From the NCBI GenBank assembly GCA_025361125.1, contig JANYBM010000064.1:1-64000 (forward strand): a DNA stretch of 64,000 nucleotides. The letters run 5' to 3'. The notes beneath the pieces are model-generated. The model did not search any database, was not told the DNA's origin, and was given only the letters and a program-made list of their open reading frames with translations. The stretch is from Holophagaceae bacterium. Its GTDB lineage: Bacteria > Acidobacteriota > Holophagae > Holophagales > Holophagaceae. The translations under genes were made by a program, and so were the position numbers. Below, piece by piece: positions 53,721 through 62,690 of this stretch. How positions within the stretch are numbered: position 1 is the first letter of the stretch; each line of letters begins with the position of its first letter.

Positions 53721-54721
53721 AGCTCGACCAGAGCCACGCGGAATCGCTATTGGCCCGTATCCGCGGGCTCAAGGTGGCGGTGCTGGGCGATTTGATGTTG
53801 GACGAGTATTTGTTCGGCGAGGTGAGCCGCATCTCGCCCGAAGCGCCGGTACCCATCGTGCGGATCGTACGCGAAAAGGCCGTGCTGGGTGGCGCTGCGA
53901 ATGTGGCCGCTAACCTGCAAGCCCTGGGCGCTGAGCCCCTGCTCATCGGCACGCTGCAAAAAGATGCAGCGGGCACGCGACTCATGGAATTGTTGGCGCG
54001 TACCGGGATCTCCAGTGAAGGGCTGGTGGTGGATCCATCGCGGCCCACCATCATCAAAACCCGCGTCATCGGTCAGACCCAACAAATGCTGCGCATTGAC
54101 CGGGAAGAGCCTCGGGAACTGGATGAACAGGCCGTGCTTGAACTTGTGGGGCAACTCAGGGGTTGCCTTCCCGATGTTGGCGCACTCATCGTTTCAGACT
54201 ATGCCAAGGGCATCATCGGGCCTCAGGTGATGGAGGAAGTGCGCGAGCTTTGCAGGCGCCACCAAATTCCTTGGGTCGTGGACCCCAAGCCCGCCCATCG
54301 CGCGCTCTATCAAGGCGCGACCTTGATGACGCCAAACCGCAAGGAAACCGCTGAGCTAAGTGGGCTGCCCGCTGACAGCGATACCGAAGTCGCGGCGGCA
54401 GGCAAAATGCTATTGGATAACCTTGGCCTTTCGGGCCTTCTCATCACCCGAAGCGAAAAAGGCATGGCCCTGTTCACTCCGGACGCGGAGCATTCCGCTC
54501 CCTGGATGATTCCCACCATGGCGCAGGAAGTGTTCGACGTGAGCGGCGCCGGAGACACGGTCATCGCGGCGTTCAGCGTCGCCGTGGCCGCTGGTGCGGA
54601 CTGGAAGGATGCCGCCATGCTCGCCAACGCCGCCGCTGGCGCTGTGGTTGCCAAGATGGGCACCGCCACCGTCACCGCAACAGAACTGCTGGCGCATTAT
54701 CACGAGCAGGAAGCAGTGTGA
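53717..54721 (+). CDS. hldA: D-glycero-beta-D-manno-heptose-7-phosphate kinase
   Basis: 334 residues, PfkB/ribokinase fold. GDLMLDEYLFGEVSRISPEAPVPIV, LGGAANVAANLQALGA, VDPKPAH and the catalytic FDVSGAGDTVIAAF are present. The C-terminal nucleotidyltransferase domain of HldE is absent, so it is the kinase-only form. It indicates heptose-containing LPS. GTG start overlaps the Trm112 stop. Confidence 0.92.
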   Translation: MKLDQSHAESLLARIRGLKVAVLGDLMLDEYLFGEVSRISPEAPVPIVRIVREKAVLGGAANVAANLQALGAEPLLIGTLQKDAAGTRLMELLARTGISSEGLVVDPSRPTIIKTRVIGQTQQMLRIDREEPRELDEQAVLELVGQLRGCLPDVGALIVSDYAKGIIGPQVMEEVRELCRRHQIPWVVDPKPAHRALYQGATLMTPNRKETAELSGLPADSDTEVAAAGKMLLDNLGLSGLLITRSEKGMALFTPDAEHSAPWMIPTMAQEVFDVSGAGDTVIAAFSVAVAAGADWKDAAMLANAAAGAVVAKMGTATVTATELLAHYHEQEAV

Positions 54722-54726
54722 CGTGG

Positions 54727-54747
54727 GCGATGAGCGATGAGCGATGA
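54727..54747. repeat. Three tandem GCGATGA units
   Basis: GCGATGAGCGATGAGCGATGA, directly after the hldA stop, in a 138-nt gap with no other feature. A simple sequence repeat of the same kind as those at 14639 and 21096. Confidence 0.7.
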
Positions 54748-54859
54748 GCCAACAGCTCTGAGCCACAAGCTAAAAAAGCCGCGCCGAAAGCGCATCCCAA
54801 TTTACTGATAGCTGATTGCCTATCGCCAGCCGCCCATCGCTGAACAGCCTCACACCCCA

Positions 54860-55363
54860 TCAGTCCCGAAGTTCGACGCTCAGCACGTAGTGGTCGCCCT
54901 TAGGCAAGCGATCTTTCACCTGGAAGAAAGCCAGGTCGAAGGTTTCAGTCGTGCCGGGTTTCACGGTGCCGATCTTGGTGCCTCCGTTGGCGGCGCCCAA
55001 CAACCGACCCTCTTTGTCGAAGACCGCGATGGCGAATCCTGGCGTGCGGGATTTCTTGGAGGTGTTGGTCACGTGAATGAGGGCACGGCTACCATAGTTC
55101 GGTCCTTGAAAGAGCTTGGACTTGGGTTCCCGCTTGCCAATGGCGAGGGAAGTGACCTTTAATCCATCCACATTGATGTCAAGAGCCTGCAATTGGTTCC
55201 AATGGAAAGGGAAAGACCCGCTGAAGAAACTCAAGGACTGGGGTTGTGTCGGTGTTGATTGCTCCAGTATTCCGGTCTCGACTTTTGGAGGCTCGGAGGG
55301 TTTCGCTTCTTGCGTGGGATTGTCTTGCAGCACAAGCAGGAGGACGAGGGATAGGAGGGTCAT
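54860..55363 (-). CDS. Hypothetical envelope protein
   Basis: About 167 residues from ATG 55363 (CGGAG 7 nt upstream), or longer from a GTG at 55432. The N-terminus is a hydrophobic anchor (MTLLSLVLLLVL). A Pro/Glu linker follows, then a domain with strands around ALIHVTNTSKKSRTPGFAIAVFDKEGRLLGAANGG and GTVKPGTTETFDLAFF, similar in look to FxLYD-type immunoglobulin-like domains. No function recognised. It lies just downstream of the zinc-ribbon gene on the same strand. Confidence 0.6.
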   Translation of the reverse strand: MTLLSLVLLLVLQDNPTQEAKPSEPPKVETGILEQSTPTQPQSLSFFSGSFPFHWNQLQALDINVDGLKVTSLAIGKREPKSKLFQGPNYGSRALIHVTNTSKKSRTPGFAIAVFDKEGRLLGAANGGTKIGTVKPGTTETFDLAFFQVKDRLPKGDHYVLSVELRD

Positions 55364-55445
55364 GGAAACTCCGAATACATATACATTGGCCGCAACCTTG
55401 CGTGCAGGCTGCGGTGAATAAGGTTCCAGCACGAATTGAGGGGAA

Positions 55446-56768
55446 TCAATTCCTTCCGAACAGCCCGCCAAAGAGACTCTTTTTCACAGGGGCGGTTTCA
55501 TTGGAAAGGGTTGGCACAGGCCCAATTTGGGTGGCGCGGCGCAGTCGCTCGAAGACGGGACGCAAGGCCGGCACCTTGTTGGCCTCCAGCCAGTTCTCGC
55601 TGAATTGCCGGGCTACCAGATGGTATTCCTTCACGCGGCCCTGTTCCACCAAATGAATCAACTGATCCATGGCCACATTCGACAGGGTCTCGGTTTCCAA
55701 TTGGATCTTCAGCAGGTTGGGATCCTTGACTGCCTCCTCGTGGTGCGCCATGGGGGGCGGCATCGGCATGGGCAAGGTCACCGTGGGTGCCAATGGTGGC
55801 GGAGTCAGGGTCGGCATGGGCATCATCATGGTCCTTGCCTGGGGTGACAGTTCCTCATCTGGCAGGTCCTCGCGATGCATGAGCCGGGTGGATGCTGAGG
55901 GCTCTGGTTCGGCGGTTTGAGCAGTCATGGCCCGGTCCAGTTCCATGGGCGACAGTACCGAGGTGGAAGCAGGTTCCACCGAAGCATCAAATTGCGGCGC
56001 CGGTATGCCACCCAAGGTCAATTCAAGCGCGTCCAGGGTTGTTTCAACATCCATGGGCGCACCTCCCCGCATACCCATGGATTGGGGTCTCGCACGTTGC
56101 ACGGAGGGCATCCCGGCCATGAGTTTGTCAATGGCATCTCGGGCGGAACTGTAGGTGGACGTCCCTTCAGTGGACGTGTCCGCTTCCATGGCTGAGGCGT
56201 GTTCAGCAAGGCTCTCCGGCATAGATGGCGGCCCTCCCATTCCAAGAGCTTCCAATTCATCGGCAGAATGGGTTGGGAATGCAGACAGCTTGGGAAATGG
56301 CCGTTGTTCTGGATGTTCCGCAGGATGTAAAACAAGGGTCTTTTCCATGGCGCCATCAGGTTCTTCGAGGTCATGAAGCGTCAGCGGGGGAAGGTAGGTC
56401 AGCGGACCCTCTGAAAAGGTTTCAGTGGCATCCGGCAGCACTAGGCGCCCCTCGGCCGTGGTGGTCGCCTCGCCCGCCAAAGTTGCTCGGAGAGCTTCCT
56501 CGGAGATGCCTGTGGTAGACGCGGTTTGTGCCCTCAGATCCCAAGCATCCACGGCAACGGTGTCTGAATCAGGTTGGTCGAAATGGTCGAAAGAGACGCT
56601 TGCGTCAGCAGGGGGCGGAAGTTCGCCCACTAAGCGTTGGACTTCTTCGGAAATGGAAAAGATGTGATCGCAGGTGAAACATTTGGCCCGCCGGTGCCGG
56701 TGCTGCACGCGCGGTGAACGAAGCGCGTAATGGGTCGCGCATTTCGGGCAGTGAACGGATTCAAGCAC
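55446..56768 (-). CDS. MJ0042-type zinc-ribbon protein with low-complexity middle
   Basis: 440 residues. The N-terminal zinc ribbon has CPKC (7-10) and CFTCDH (about 30-35). A long Met/Pro/Ala/Thr-rich, mostly disordered middle follows (about 50-360), with PMPTLTPPPLAPTVTLPMPMPPP. The C-terminal ~80 residues (DPNLLKIQLETETLSNVAMDQLIHLVEQGRVKEYHLVARQFSE) are helical and well ordered. Such proteins are common in Myxococcota and Acidobacteriota with unknown role. Divergent from tmk across 21-nt repeats. Confidence 0.78.
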   Translation of the reverse strand: MLESVHCPKCATHYALRSPRVQHRHRRAKCFTCDHIFSISEEVQRLVGELPPPADASVSFDHFDQPDSDTVAVDAWDLRAQTASTTGISEEALRATLAGEATTTAEGRLVLPDATETFSEGPLTYLPPLTLHDLEEPDGAMEKTLVLHPAEHPEQRPFPKLSAFPTHSADELEALGMGGPPSMPESLAEHASAMEADTSTEGTSTYSSARDAIDKLMAGMPSVQRARPQSMGMRGGAPMDVETTLDALELTLGGIPAPQFDASVEPASTSVLSPMELDRAMTAQTAEPEPSASTRLMHREDLPDEELSPQARTMMMPMPTLTPPPLAPTVTLPMPMPPPMAHHEEAVKDPNLLKIQLETETLSNVAMDQLIHLVEQGRVKEYHLVARQFSENWLEANKVPALRPVFERLRRATQIGPVPTLSNETAPVKKSLFGGLFGRN

Positions 56769-56792
56769 GGCGCACTCCGAATGATCAAGGCC

Positions 56793-56855
56793 AATCTTAG
56801 GCTGGAAACGGCGAATCTTAGGACAGATACGGCTAATCTTAGGCCCAATCCCGAC
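56793..56855. repeat. Three direct repeats with exact 21-nt spacing
   Basis: AATCTTAGG begins at 56793, 56814 and 56835; the flanking ACGGC(G/T) is also kept between copies. 21 nt equals two helical turns, so repeats face the same side of the DNA. They lie between the divergent zinc-ribbon gene and tmk and could bind a regulator; simple slippage is the alternative. Confidence 0.65.
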
Positions 56856-56911
56856 CAGACTCCATCCTTTGGCTCCCGGTATCCTGAATTATTGATTGCG
56901 AGGAGGAAGGT

Positions 56912-57577
56912 GTGACAGGGGTGCTCATCACCATGGAAGGGGTGGAGGGGTCGGGGAAATCCACTCAACTCCTGCGGCTCTCTGAGCATCTACGGCGTCT
57001 TGGCCTGCCCATCGTGGTCTCCAAGGAGCCGGGTGGCACCGCCCTGGGCCGGGATCTGCGAACCCTGCTGTTGACCCACCATCCCAGCGGTGAAACCTGG
57101 TGCGCGGAAGCCGAACTGATGCTTTTCTATGCCGATCGCGCCCAGCACCTGGCCCAAGTCATCCGACCTGGGCTGGAGGCCGGAAAAATTGTACTCATTG
57201 ACCGTTTTGAGGACAGCACTCGTGCCTACCAGGGAGCCGCAGGCGTTTCGGAGCACATGCTGGACCGGCTCCATGAGCTGGTGGTGGGGCGCCTGAAGCC
57301 CCATGTGACCTTACTCCTGGACATGGACCCTGCCTTGAGCCTGCAGCGCGTGGAAGTACGCAATCTCTCCATGGGCGATGAATTCAAAGAGACCTTGTTC
57401 GATGAAAAACGCATCGAATTCCACGCTTCAGTCCGCGCGAGATTCCTGGCCATCGCGCAAAGTGAACCCCTCCGCGTGGCCGTTATCCCCGCCAGGGATG
57501 CTCCCACCTTGGTGGAAGAAACCATCTGGCGTCGCGTTGCGCCTCTGCTGCGCAGTGCGGGTTTCACGGTGGAATGA
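56912..57577 (+). CDS. tmk: Thymidylate kinase
   Basis: 221 residues. P loop EGVEGSGKSTQ, then SKEPGGTALGRDLRTLLL and DRFEDSTRAYQGAAG. GTG start with GAGGAGGAAGG upstream. Couples to holB by an ATGA overlap, a common pairing in bacteria. Confidence 0.94.
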   Translation: MTGVLITMEGVEGSGKSTQLLRLSEHLRRLGLPIVVSKEPGGTALGRDLRTLLLTHHPSGETWCAEAELMLFYADRAQHLAQVIRPGLEAGKIVLIDRFEDSTRAYQGAAGVSEHMLDRLHELVVGRLKPHVTLLLDMDPALSLQRVEVRNLSMGDEFKETLFDEKRIEFHASVRARFLAIAQSEPLRVAVIPARDAPTLVEETIWRRVAPLLRSAGFTVE

Positions 57578-58563
57578 TGTTCGACGATCGCTTGATCGGC
57601 CACCGGGCCATCCGAGAAAAACTGCTATCCCGTTTGCAAGCGGGCAAGCTTGCGGGGTCATTGATATTTGCTGGGCTGGATGGCATTGGCAAGCGCCGCA
57701 TCGCACTGGAACTAGCCCAACGGGAACTCTGTTTCAAAGGCACTGCTTGCGGGCTCTGCCAAGGCTGCAAAGCCTTCTGGTCGGATCCGCTGCCGACGGA
57801 ATTACCGAACCTGCTGCGGATCGCACCGGAAGGCAAAGCAGGGATCATCAAAGTGGGTGCCATCCGCGATTCAGACTTGGTGGAGGGCGGCGTCATCGCG
57901 TGGGCTTCCATGGCCCCGCCGCCCAGGTGCCATAGATGGATTCTGATTGAGGATGCGCACCGGCTCCACGGCGCCGCAGCCAACATGCTGCTGAAAACGT
58001 TGGAAGAACCGCCCCTGGGCACCCACGTGGTCCTGATCACCCACCGTCCAGAAGCCATGCTGCAAACCATCCGATCGCGCTGTGAGCGGATCGCCTTCGC
58101 GCCGCTTTCACACGATGATGCATGGAGAGTGGCTTGCGCCAACGGATGGGGCGAGGCAGAGCGTGAAGCATGGATAGCGCTATCGGCTGGATCACTGCGG
58201 TTCCTCGAACGCGATGCCTTCGAACGCGCGTCCGCCCAGGTCGAGGCCTGGCTGCTCTTGAGTTCAGGCGCATCTTTTCGCGATGCCGCAGGGCCCTTGC
58301 TACCTGATCGGAATTCCGAATTAGCCGTGAGCGAACAACTGCGCCAACCCCTGGAATTGCTGTTGGCCTTGCTCAAGGATGCGGCCCGTACCCGCAGCGG
58401 TGGAGAGCCTTCCCTGGCACCGTGGAAGGCAGGTATCACAAAGCTCGCGGGGTCCATGACCGATTTGAAACTCCCACAGGATCTCATCTACCATGCCCTG
58501 CGCCATCTCCCCCGCAACCCTGCGCCAGAGCCTGTGCTGCGGGAGATCGGAATGGTCTTGTAG
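57574..58563 (+). CDS. holB: DNA polymerase III subunit delta'
   Basis: 329 residues, clamp-loader AAA+ fold. P loop degenerate (GLDGIGKRRIA), zinc cysteines C-X6-CGLCQGC, SRC motif in IRSRCERI, and WILIEDAHRLHGAAANMLLKTLEEPP as Walker B region. Two ATGs in tandem at the start. It helps load the sliding clamp. Confidence 0.9.
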   Translation: MMFDDRLIGHRAIREKLLSRLQAGKLAGSLIFAGLDGIGKRRIALELAQRELCFKGTACGLCQGCKAFWSDPLPTELPNLLRIAPEGKAGIIKVGAIRDSDLVEGGVIAWASMAPPPRCHRWILIEDAHRLHGAAANMLLKTLEEPPLGTHVVLITHRPEAMLQTIRSRCERIAFAPLSHDDAWRVACANGWGEAEREAWIALSAGSLRFLERDAFERASAQVEAWLLLSSGASFRDAAGPLLPDRNSELAVSEQLRQPLELLLALLKDAARTRSGGEPSLAPWKAGITKLAGSMTDLKLPQDLIYHALRHLPRNPAPEPVLREIGMVL

Positions 58564-58692
58564 TTCCGGGATCCGCAGTGATTATTGCGTGAGGCTCCAG
58601 GTGGAAAATCGAGAAACCTTCTTTGATATTCATAGGATACATCGGCAACTAATGCCGACTGCTTTATCTCCCAAGATACTTATGTTGATTTT

Positions 58693-58707
58693 TGATATCT
58701 AATATCA
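58693..58707. promoter_or_regulatory. Palindrome TGATAT-N3-ATATCA upstream of the GNAT gene
   Basis: Perfect 6-nt arms with a 3-nt spacer, ending 15 nt before the ATG and touching the Shine-Dalgarno GAAGGAGG. Binding here would block ribosome or polymerase. The rest of the 159-nt gap is AT-richer than its surroundings. Confidence 0.5.
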
Positions 58708-58722
58708 GAAGGAGGCAGAAAG

Positions 58723-59343
58723 ATGGAACTGACGCTTACACCCTCCTTGCTCCAGACGCCACGGATCAAGTTGATACAGGTGGGGGATAAAGCCACCCTT
58801 GCCGAGGCCTTCAAACTGGTATCTATCCCCGACATCAAAATGGGTCTCGAGGTTCCGCATCTCATCAACGCACGGCAATTTGCGGAACGGTTGAAGGCCA
58901 ATCCCTCGCTCCGCTGTTTTCTAGTGGCCCCCCACGGCAGCGATGAGCCCGTCGGTATGGTCGTCTATTGGGGCAACACACCCGCGGCGGGGTGCGGGCA
59001 GATCCTCTACGCCATCCACCCGGATCATCGAGGGCGTGGTTTTGCGATCGAAGCGTCCAAAGCTTTGCTGAACCACCTGTTCGAGCGGGAGGCCGTTCAA
59101 GGCGTCAGTGCATTGGTGGCCTCGGGGAATGAGGCCAGCCGCCGGATTCTTGCCAGGTTGGGCATGAGGCCGGTGGGACATGACCGGACCAACATGATCT
59201 GCTACTTCGTGGGGCATAAAGACTACCGCTTGGGACCCCTGGACCGCCTGATCCAGAAGGTGAATTGGTCGAATTCACGCAGCCGTTTCGCGAAGTTGGC
59301 GGCGATGCTGTATGGGCTGATGATCACAAGTACCGATTTTTGA
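58723..59343 (+). CDS. GNAT family N-acetyltransferase
   Basis: 206 residues, RimJ/RimL-like. The acetyl-CoA site is HPDHRGRGFAIEASKALLNHLF and the C-terminal part has ASGNEASRRILARLGMRPVGH. GAAGGAGG precedes the ATG. Substrate unknown. An extra ~40-residue basic tail (LDRLIQKVNWSNSRSRFAK) follows the domain. Confidence 0.85.
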   Translation: MELTLTPSLLQTPRIKLIQVGDKATLAEAFKLVSIPDIKMGLEVPHLINARQFAERLKANPSLRCFLVAPHGSDEPVGMVVYWGNTPAAGCGQILYAIHPDHRGRGFAIEASKALLNHLFEREAVQGVSALVASGNEASRRILARLGMRPVGHDRTNMICYFVGHKDYRLGPLDRLIQKVNWSNSRSRFAKLAAMLYGLMITSTDF

Positions 59344-59364
59344 AATCCGTTTCCTTTCCCCCCT

Positions 59365-60558
59365 TCAAAGAGGCATCGCGTAGGCTTCTGCCCCGATGAA
59401 ATTCGCCAATCGCTCAAGGGCAGCTTCCAGGGCCTGTTTACGAGCCTTGGTGGCCTTCACGCCGGGCTCCCACCACAGGCCCTTGATTTCCAGTAGGCCC
59501 TGGTCGCGGTGAAATTTGGGGTCCAGGCGGCCCACGATGTTCTCGCCCTCCAGAATTGGCAGCACGAAATAGCCATAGGTCCGCTTGGCTTCAGGCACAA
59601 AGGCCTCGAATCTGTAATTGAATCCAAAAATTCTCAGCGCCCGGGCCCGGTCGCGCAGTACAGGATCGAACGGGCAAAGCAGCCGGGTGAGATCCGGCGC
59701 ATCCGGTAGCTGCTGCAGGCGCGTCTCCCAATTCGCGACTGCAAATGCGGCCCGCGGTTTGGAACCATCGGCACCTTCCGCATGCACCGGGAGAATATGA
59801 CCCGCCTTGGCTTCACGATCACACCAGGCTTTGACCTGGGGGACATCCAGCACAGCCCAGAAATCCGCCAGTTCTTTGGGTGAAGCCACGCTCAACCGTT
59901 CCAAGGCCGATGAGCAGGCCCAATGGATATGCGTTTCCTCATCGGGTTCCGAGGCGGAATGATGCTCAGGGAGCACCCGTTCGGTCAGGTCGTAGACTTT
60001 GTGGAAATGGATTCGCTTGACGATGGCCAGTTGACCCGTGCGCCACAGAAAATCCAGCGCCGCTTTTTGGGGTTTCCAACCCCACCAGGGCCCGCGTTTT
60101 TCAGGGTGCTCAAAGTCGGCACTTTTCAACGGTCCTTCACTGGTTATGCGTTCCAGAACCTGCGCCACCACCTTATCTCCATCCATACCGCGGAAGTGGT
60201 ATTGCCACCACGCGTTGCCTTGGAGTCGGGACTTGTCATTTCGGAATCGCGGCTTCCAATGAGGAAACCATTCCACTGGAATCGCGGAAGCATCATGAGT
60301 CCAATGCTCAAATAGGGACCGGTCCTTTTCCAGGGCGGAAGTGAATTGCTCTTGTTTGAATCCATCCATCCGCGCATGCAAGGTCAGGTGATGGGCCCGC
60401 TGCAACACATTGATGGAATCCATCTGCACGAATCCCAAGCGGTGGATGAGCTTTGCAAGTGAGCTTTTGGTGACACGCCCGCTCGGATTGTCCAACAGAC
60501 CCTGGGAGCCCATGAACAGGCGGCGGGCGGTTTTCGCCGGGATCAGCACTGGGTTCAT
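59365..60558 (-). CDS. YcaQ/AlkZ-like winged-helix DNA glycosylase
   Basis: 397 residues, HTH_42 superfamily. GFVQMDSINVLQRAHHLTLHARM contains the QxD catalytic motif (QMD), and LLCPFDPVLRDRARALRIFGFNYRFEAFVP and GYFVLPILEGENIVGRLDPKFHRD are family signatures. E. coli YcaQ excises interstrand cross-links and alkylated bases. Starts 12 nt downstream of the FHA-GGDEF stop, on the same strand. Confidence 0.9.
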   Translation of the reverse strand: MNPVLIPAKTARRLFMGSQGLLDNPSGRVTKSSLAKLIHRLGFVQMDSINVLQRAHHLTLHARMDGFKQEQFTSALEKDRSLFEHWTHDASAIPVEWFPHWKPRFRNDKSRLQGNAWWQYHFRGMDGDKVVAQVLERITSEGPLKSADFEHPEKRGPWWGWKPQKAALDFLWRTGQLAIVKRIHFHKVYDLTERVLPEHHSASEPDEETHIHWACSSALERLSVASPKELADFWAVLDVPQVKAWCDREAKAGHILPVHAEGADGSKPRAAFAVANWETRLQQLPDAPDLTRLLCPFDPVLRDRARALRIFGFNYRFEAFVPEAKRTYGYFVLPILEGENIVGRLDPKFHRDQGLLEIKGLWWEPGVKATKARKQALEAALERLANFIGAEAYAMPL

Positions 60559-60570
60559 GAAACGGTCAGA

Positions 60571-61524
60571 TCAAGTGGCTGTATCGAATTCCACACGATC
60601 CCGCCCCAGATTCTTCGCGCGGTAAAGTGCTACGTCCGCCCGTGCCAACAGGGATCCGGCATTGGCGTCCACTTCCTGGACTTGCGCCACGCCCAGGCTG
60701 ACTTTCACGTAGAATGGCGTGCCGTCGGGTCGGCTCACAGGCTCGGATTTGATGGCATTGCGCAGATTTTCAGCGACACTCACCGCTTCGTGGCCATGGG
60801 TTTCCGGAAGCACCACCAGAAATTCCTCGCCTCCGATTCGACCCACCTGATCGCTTCCCCGCAGTCGGCCCAAGAGGATCATGCCAAAGGTCTGCAAGAC
60901 GAGGTCTCCTGTAGCATGTCCATAGGTGTCATTGACAGCTTTGAAAAAATCCAGGTCAGCGAGGATCACTGAGAGCGGGCGTTTATACCTCCGCGCCAAA
61001 TCAAAATGCTTCTCCAGGTGGCCTAATACCGTGGCGCGATTCCCGACGCCGGTGAGAGGGTCCACCGTGGTCTGCGTCAGGACGACCTCATGGTAATGGC
61101 GTTCCATGTCGTCCAGGCGCTTGAGCTTGAAAGCGTGGCTTCCAACCCTCACCACATCCCCGTTATTCAACAGGGTGGGGTCGGCCTCTGGAACCAGTCG
61201 TTTCCCGTTCACAAAAGTGCCATTGGTGGAGCCCAAATCCTGGAGTGTCACCGATACGGCTTGCCCGCCTTCCATCACCACGTCCAACCGTGAATGCCGC
61301 CGACTAACCTCGGCCTCCTCCAAACAGATGTCGTTATCGGTGGAACGACCGATGATCATGCCATTGGAACGCAAGGTGATGACTTCGCCGATGGGCTGCC
61401 CAACATAACGGATCAACGCCCACTCCTCAAACGGGGAATTCGAACGCAAAAGTCCAGAGTTGGCCGCCATGGTGGCGCCATCCAGATCAAATGTGTTCTC
61501 TTGGTTCACGCGTTTGGGATCCAT
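60571..61524 (-). CDS. FHA-GGDEF diguanylate cyclase
   Basis: About 317 residues. FHA domain (about 40-130) with IIGRSTDNDICLEEAEVSRRHSRL and GSTNGTFVNGKR, then a GGDEF domain (about 150-317) with DPLTGVGNRATV, DLDFFKAVNDTYGHATGD and active-site GGEEF. No clear RxxD inhibitory site is visible where expected. Synthesises cyclic di-GMP, perhaps in response to a phosphothreonine partner. Start chosen at MDPKRVNQEN; the ORF to 61749 would overlap the next gene. Confidence 0.88.
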   Translation of the reverse strand: MDPKRVNQENTFDLDGATMAANSGLLRSNSPFEEWALIRYVGQPIGEVITLRSNGMIIGRSTDNDICLEEAEVSRRHSRLDVVMEGGQAVSVTLQDLGSTNGTFVNGKRLVPEADPTLLNNGDVVRVGSHAFKLKRLDDMERHYHEVVLTQTTVDPLTGVGNRATVLGHLEKHFDLARRYKRPLSVILADLDFFKAVNDTYGHATGDLVLQTFGMILLGRLRGSDQVGRIGGEEFLVVLPETHGHEAVSVAENLRNAIKSEPVSRPDGTPFYVKVSLGVAQVQEVDANAGSLLARADVALYRAKNLGRDRVEFDTAT

Positions 61525-61711
61525 GCCACTTTTGGGGAATACGCCAAGGGTAGCACCTTGGCGTTTTAAGAGGCCTGATGGATTGTCATTCAGGCATCTC
61601 GACTGGTCTTGGTGATGGAGGATAGAGAGTAGATCACAAGGCATCGGGCATTGGCGTGACGCGGGCCACGATTGCCGCCAGAATGGAGCGACCCTTCCAG
61701 GAGCCCTGCCC

Positions 61712-62683
61712 ATGCGTCTATTGCTGCTTTCCGCCCTGACCCTCGCCACCGTTCTTGGAGCTCAGCAGACTAAGAAACCCGCGAAGTCCAAGGCCCCAGC
61801 CCATGCACCCGCCACGGCCAAGGCCGCGGATGCGAAGGCCACCGACACCAAACCTGCGGAGCCACTGATCACTCCTTCGATCGCGACCCAATGGACCGTC
61901 CCCGGCTTCAGCAAGCCTGAAAGCGCCTTATGGGATGCGGAAGGAAAGGTCTGGTACGTCACGAACATGGCCGATGGGGAGATGAGCCATGCGAGCAGGG
62001 GCTTCATTGCCCTGCTGGACAGGAATGGCCTGATCACAACCCTGGAATGGGTGAAGGGCCTCAACGCGCCCAAGGGCATGGGCCTGGTGGGCCGCACGCT
62101 CTATGTTGCCGACATCGACGCGCTGGTCGCGGTGGACGTGGCGAAAGGGAGCGTGGTCGCCCGATTCCCCGTGGCTGGGGCCAAGTTCCTCAACGACGTG
62201 GCGGCATCGCCTGCGGGCGACATCTACATCTCCGACACACTGGGCAACGCGATCTTCGTTCTGAGGAAGGGGGCCAAGGCCGTCGAAACATTCGGAAGGG
62301 GGCCCCAAATGGATGGGCCCAATGGCTTGCTGATGCGGGATGGGAAGCTGCTGATGGCGGGCTGGGGGCGAATCAGCAACGCCGCCACCTTCGAGACCAG
62401 CGTCAAAGGCAGCCTCCACCGCATCGATCTCAAGACCCGCGCCGTCAGTGCCCTGACCAGGGAACCCCTGGGCAATCTCGACGGCCTCGAAGCTTTCGGG
62501 AAGCACCTGCTCGTGACGGACTGGAGCGGGGGCAAGCTCTTCCTGGTGGACGACGCCGGCGCCAAGGTGCTGGTGAAGGACGGGTTCAAGAATCCCGCTG
62601 ATATCGGCGTGGATGGGGCCCGGCACCTCGTCGCGGTTCCCGAAACCGGCGGCGGCCAGGTGACCTTCCTCGTTCTGAATTAA
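61712..62683 (+). CDS. Secreted SMP-30/gluconolactonase-like beta-propeller protein
   Basis: 323 residues. Signal peptide (about 1-17), a Lys/Ala/Pro/Thr-rich linker (about 20-52), then a six-bladed propeller: SKPESALWDAEGKVWYVTNM, FLNDVAASPAGDIYISDTLGN, GPNGLLMRDGKLLMAGWG and GNLDGLEAFGKHLLVTDWSGG contain the metal-binding E, N and D positions of the SMP-30 family. May hydrolyse a lactone in the periplasm; substrate unknown. AGGAG precedes the ATG. Confidence 0.82.
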   Translation: MRLLLLSALTLATVLGAQQTKKPAKSKAPAHAPATAKAADAKATDTKPAEPLITPSIATQWTVPGFSKPESALWDAEGKVWYVTNMADGEMSHASRGFIALLDRNGLITTLEWVKGLNAPKGMGLVGRTLYVADIDALVAVDVAKGSVVARFPVAGAKFLNDVAASPAGDIYISDTLGNAIFVLRKGAKAVETFGRGPQMDGPNGLLMRDGKLLMAGWGRISNAATFETSVKGSLHRIDLKTRAVSALTREPLGNLDGLEAFGKHLLVTDWSGGKLFLVDDAGAKVLVKDGFKNPADIGVDGARHLVAVPETGGGQVTFLVLN

Positions 62684-62690
62684 GTCACGG

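Noticed and set aside
58624-58647. Third ModE-like site (GATAT...GATACATCGG) upstream of the GNAT gene
   Set aside because: The right half GATACATCGG equals that of the porin operator, but spacing to the left half is 3 nt shorter and the downstream gene has no molybdenum link; treated as chance unless a genome scan supports it.
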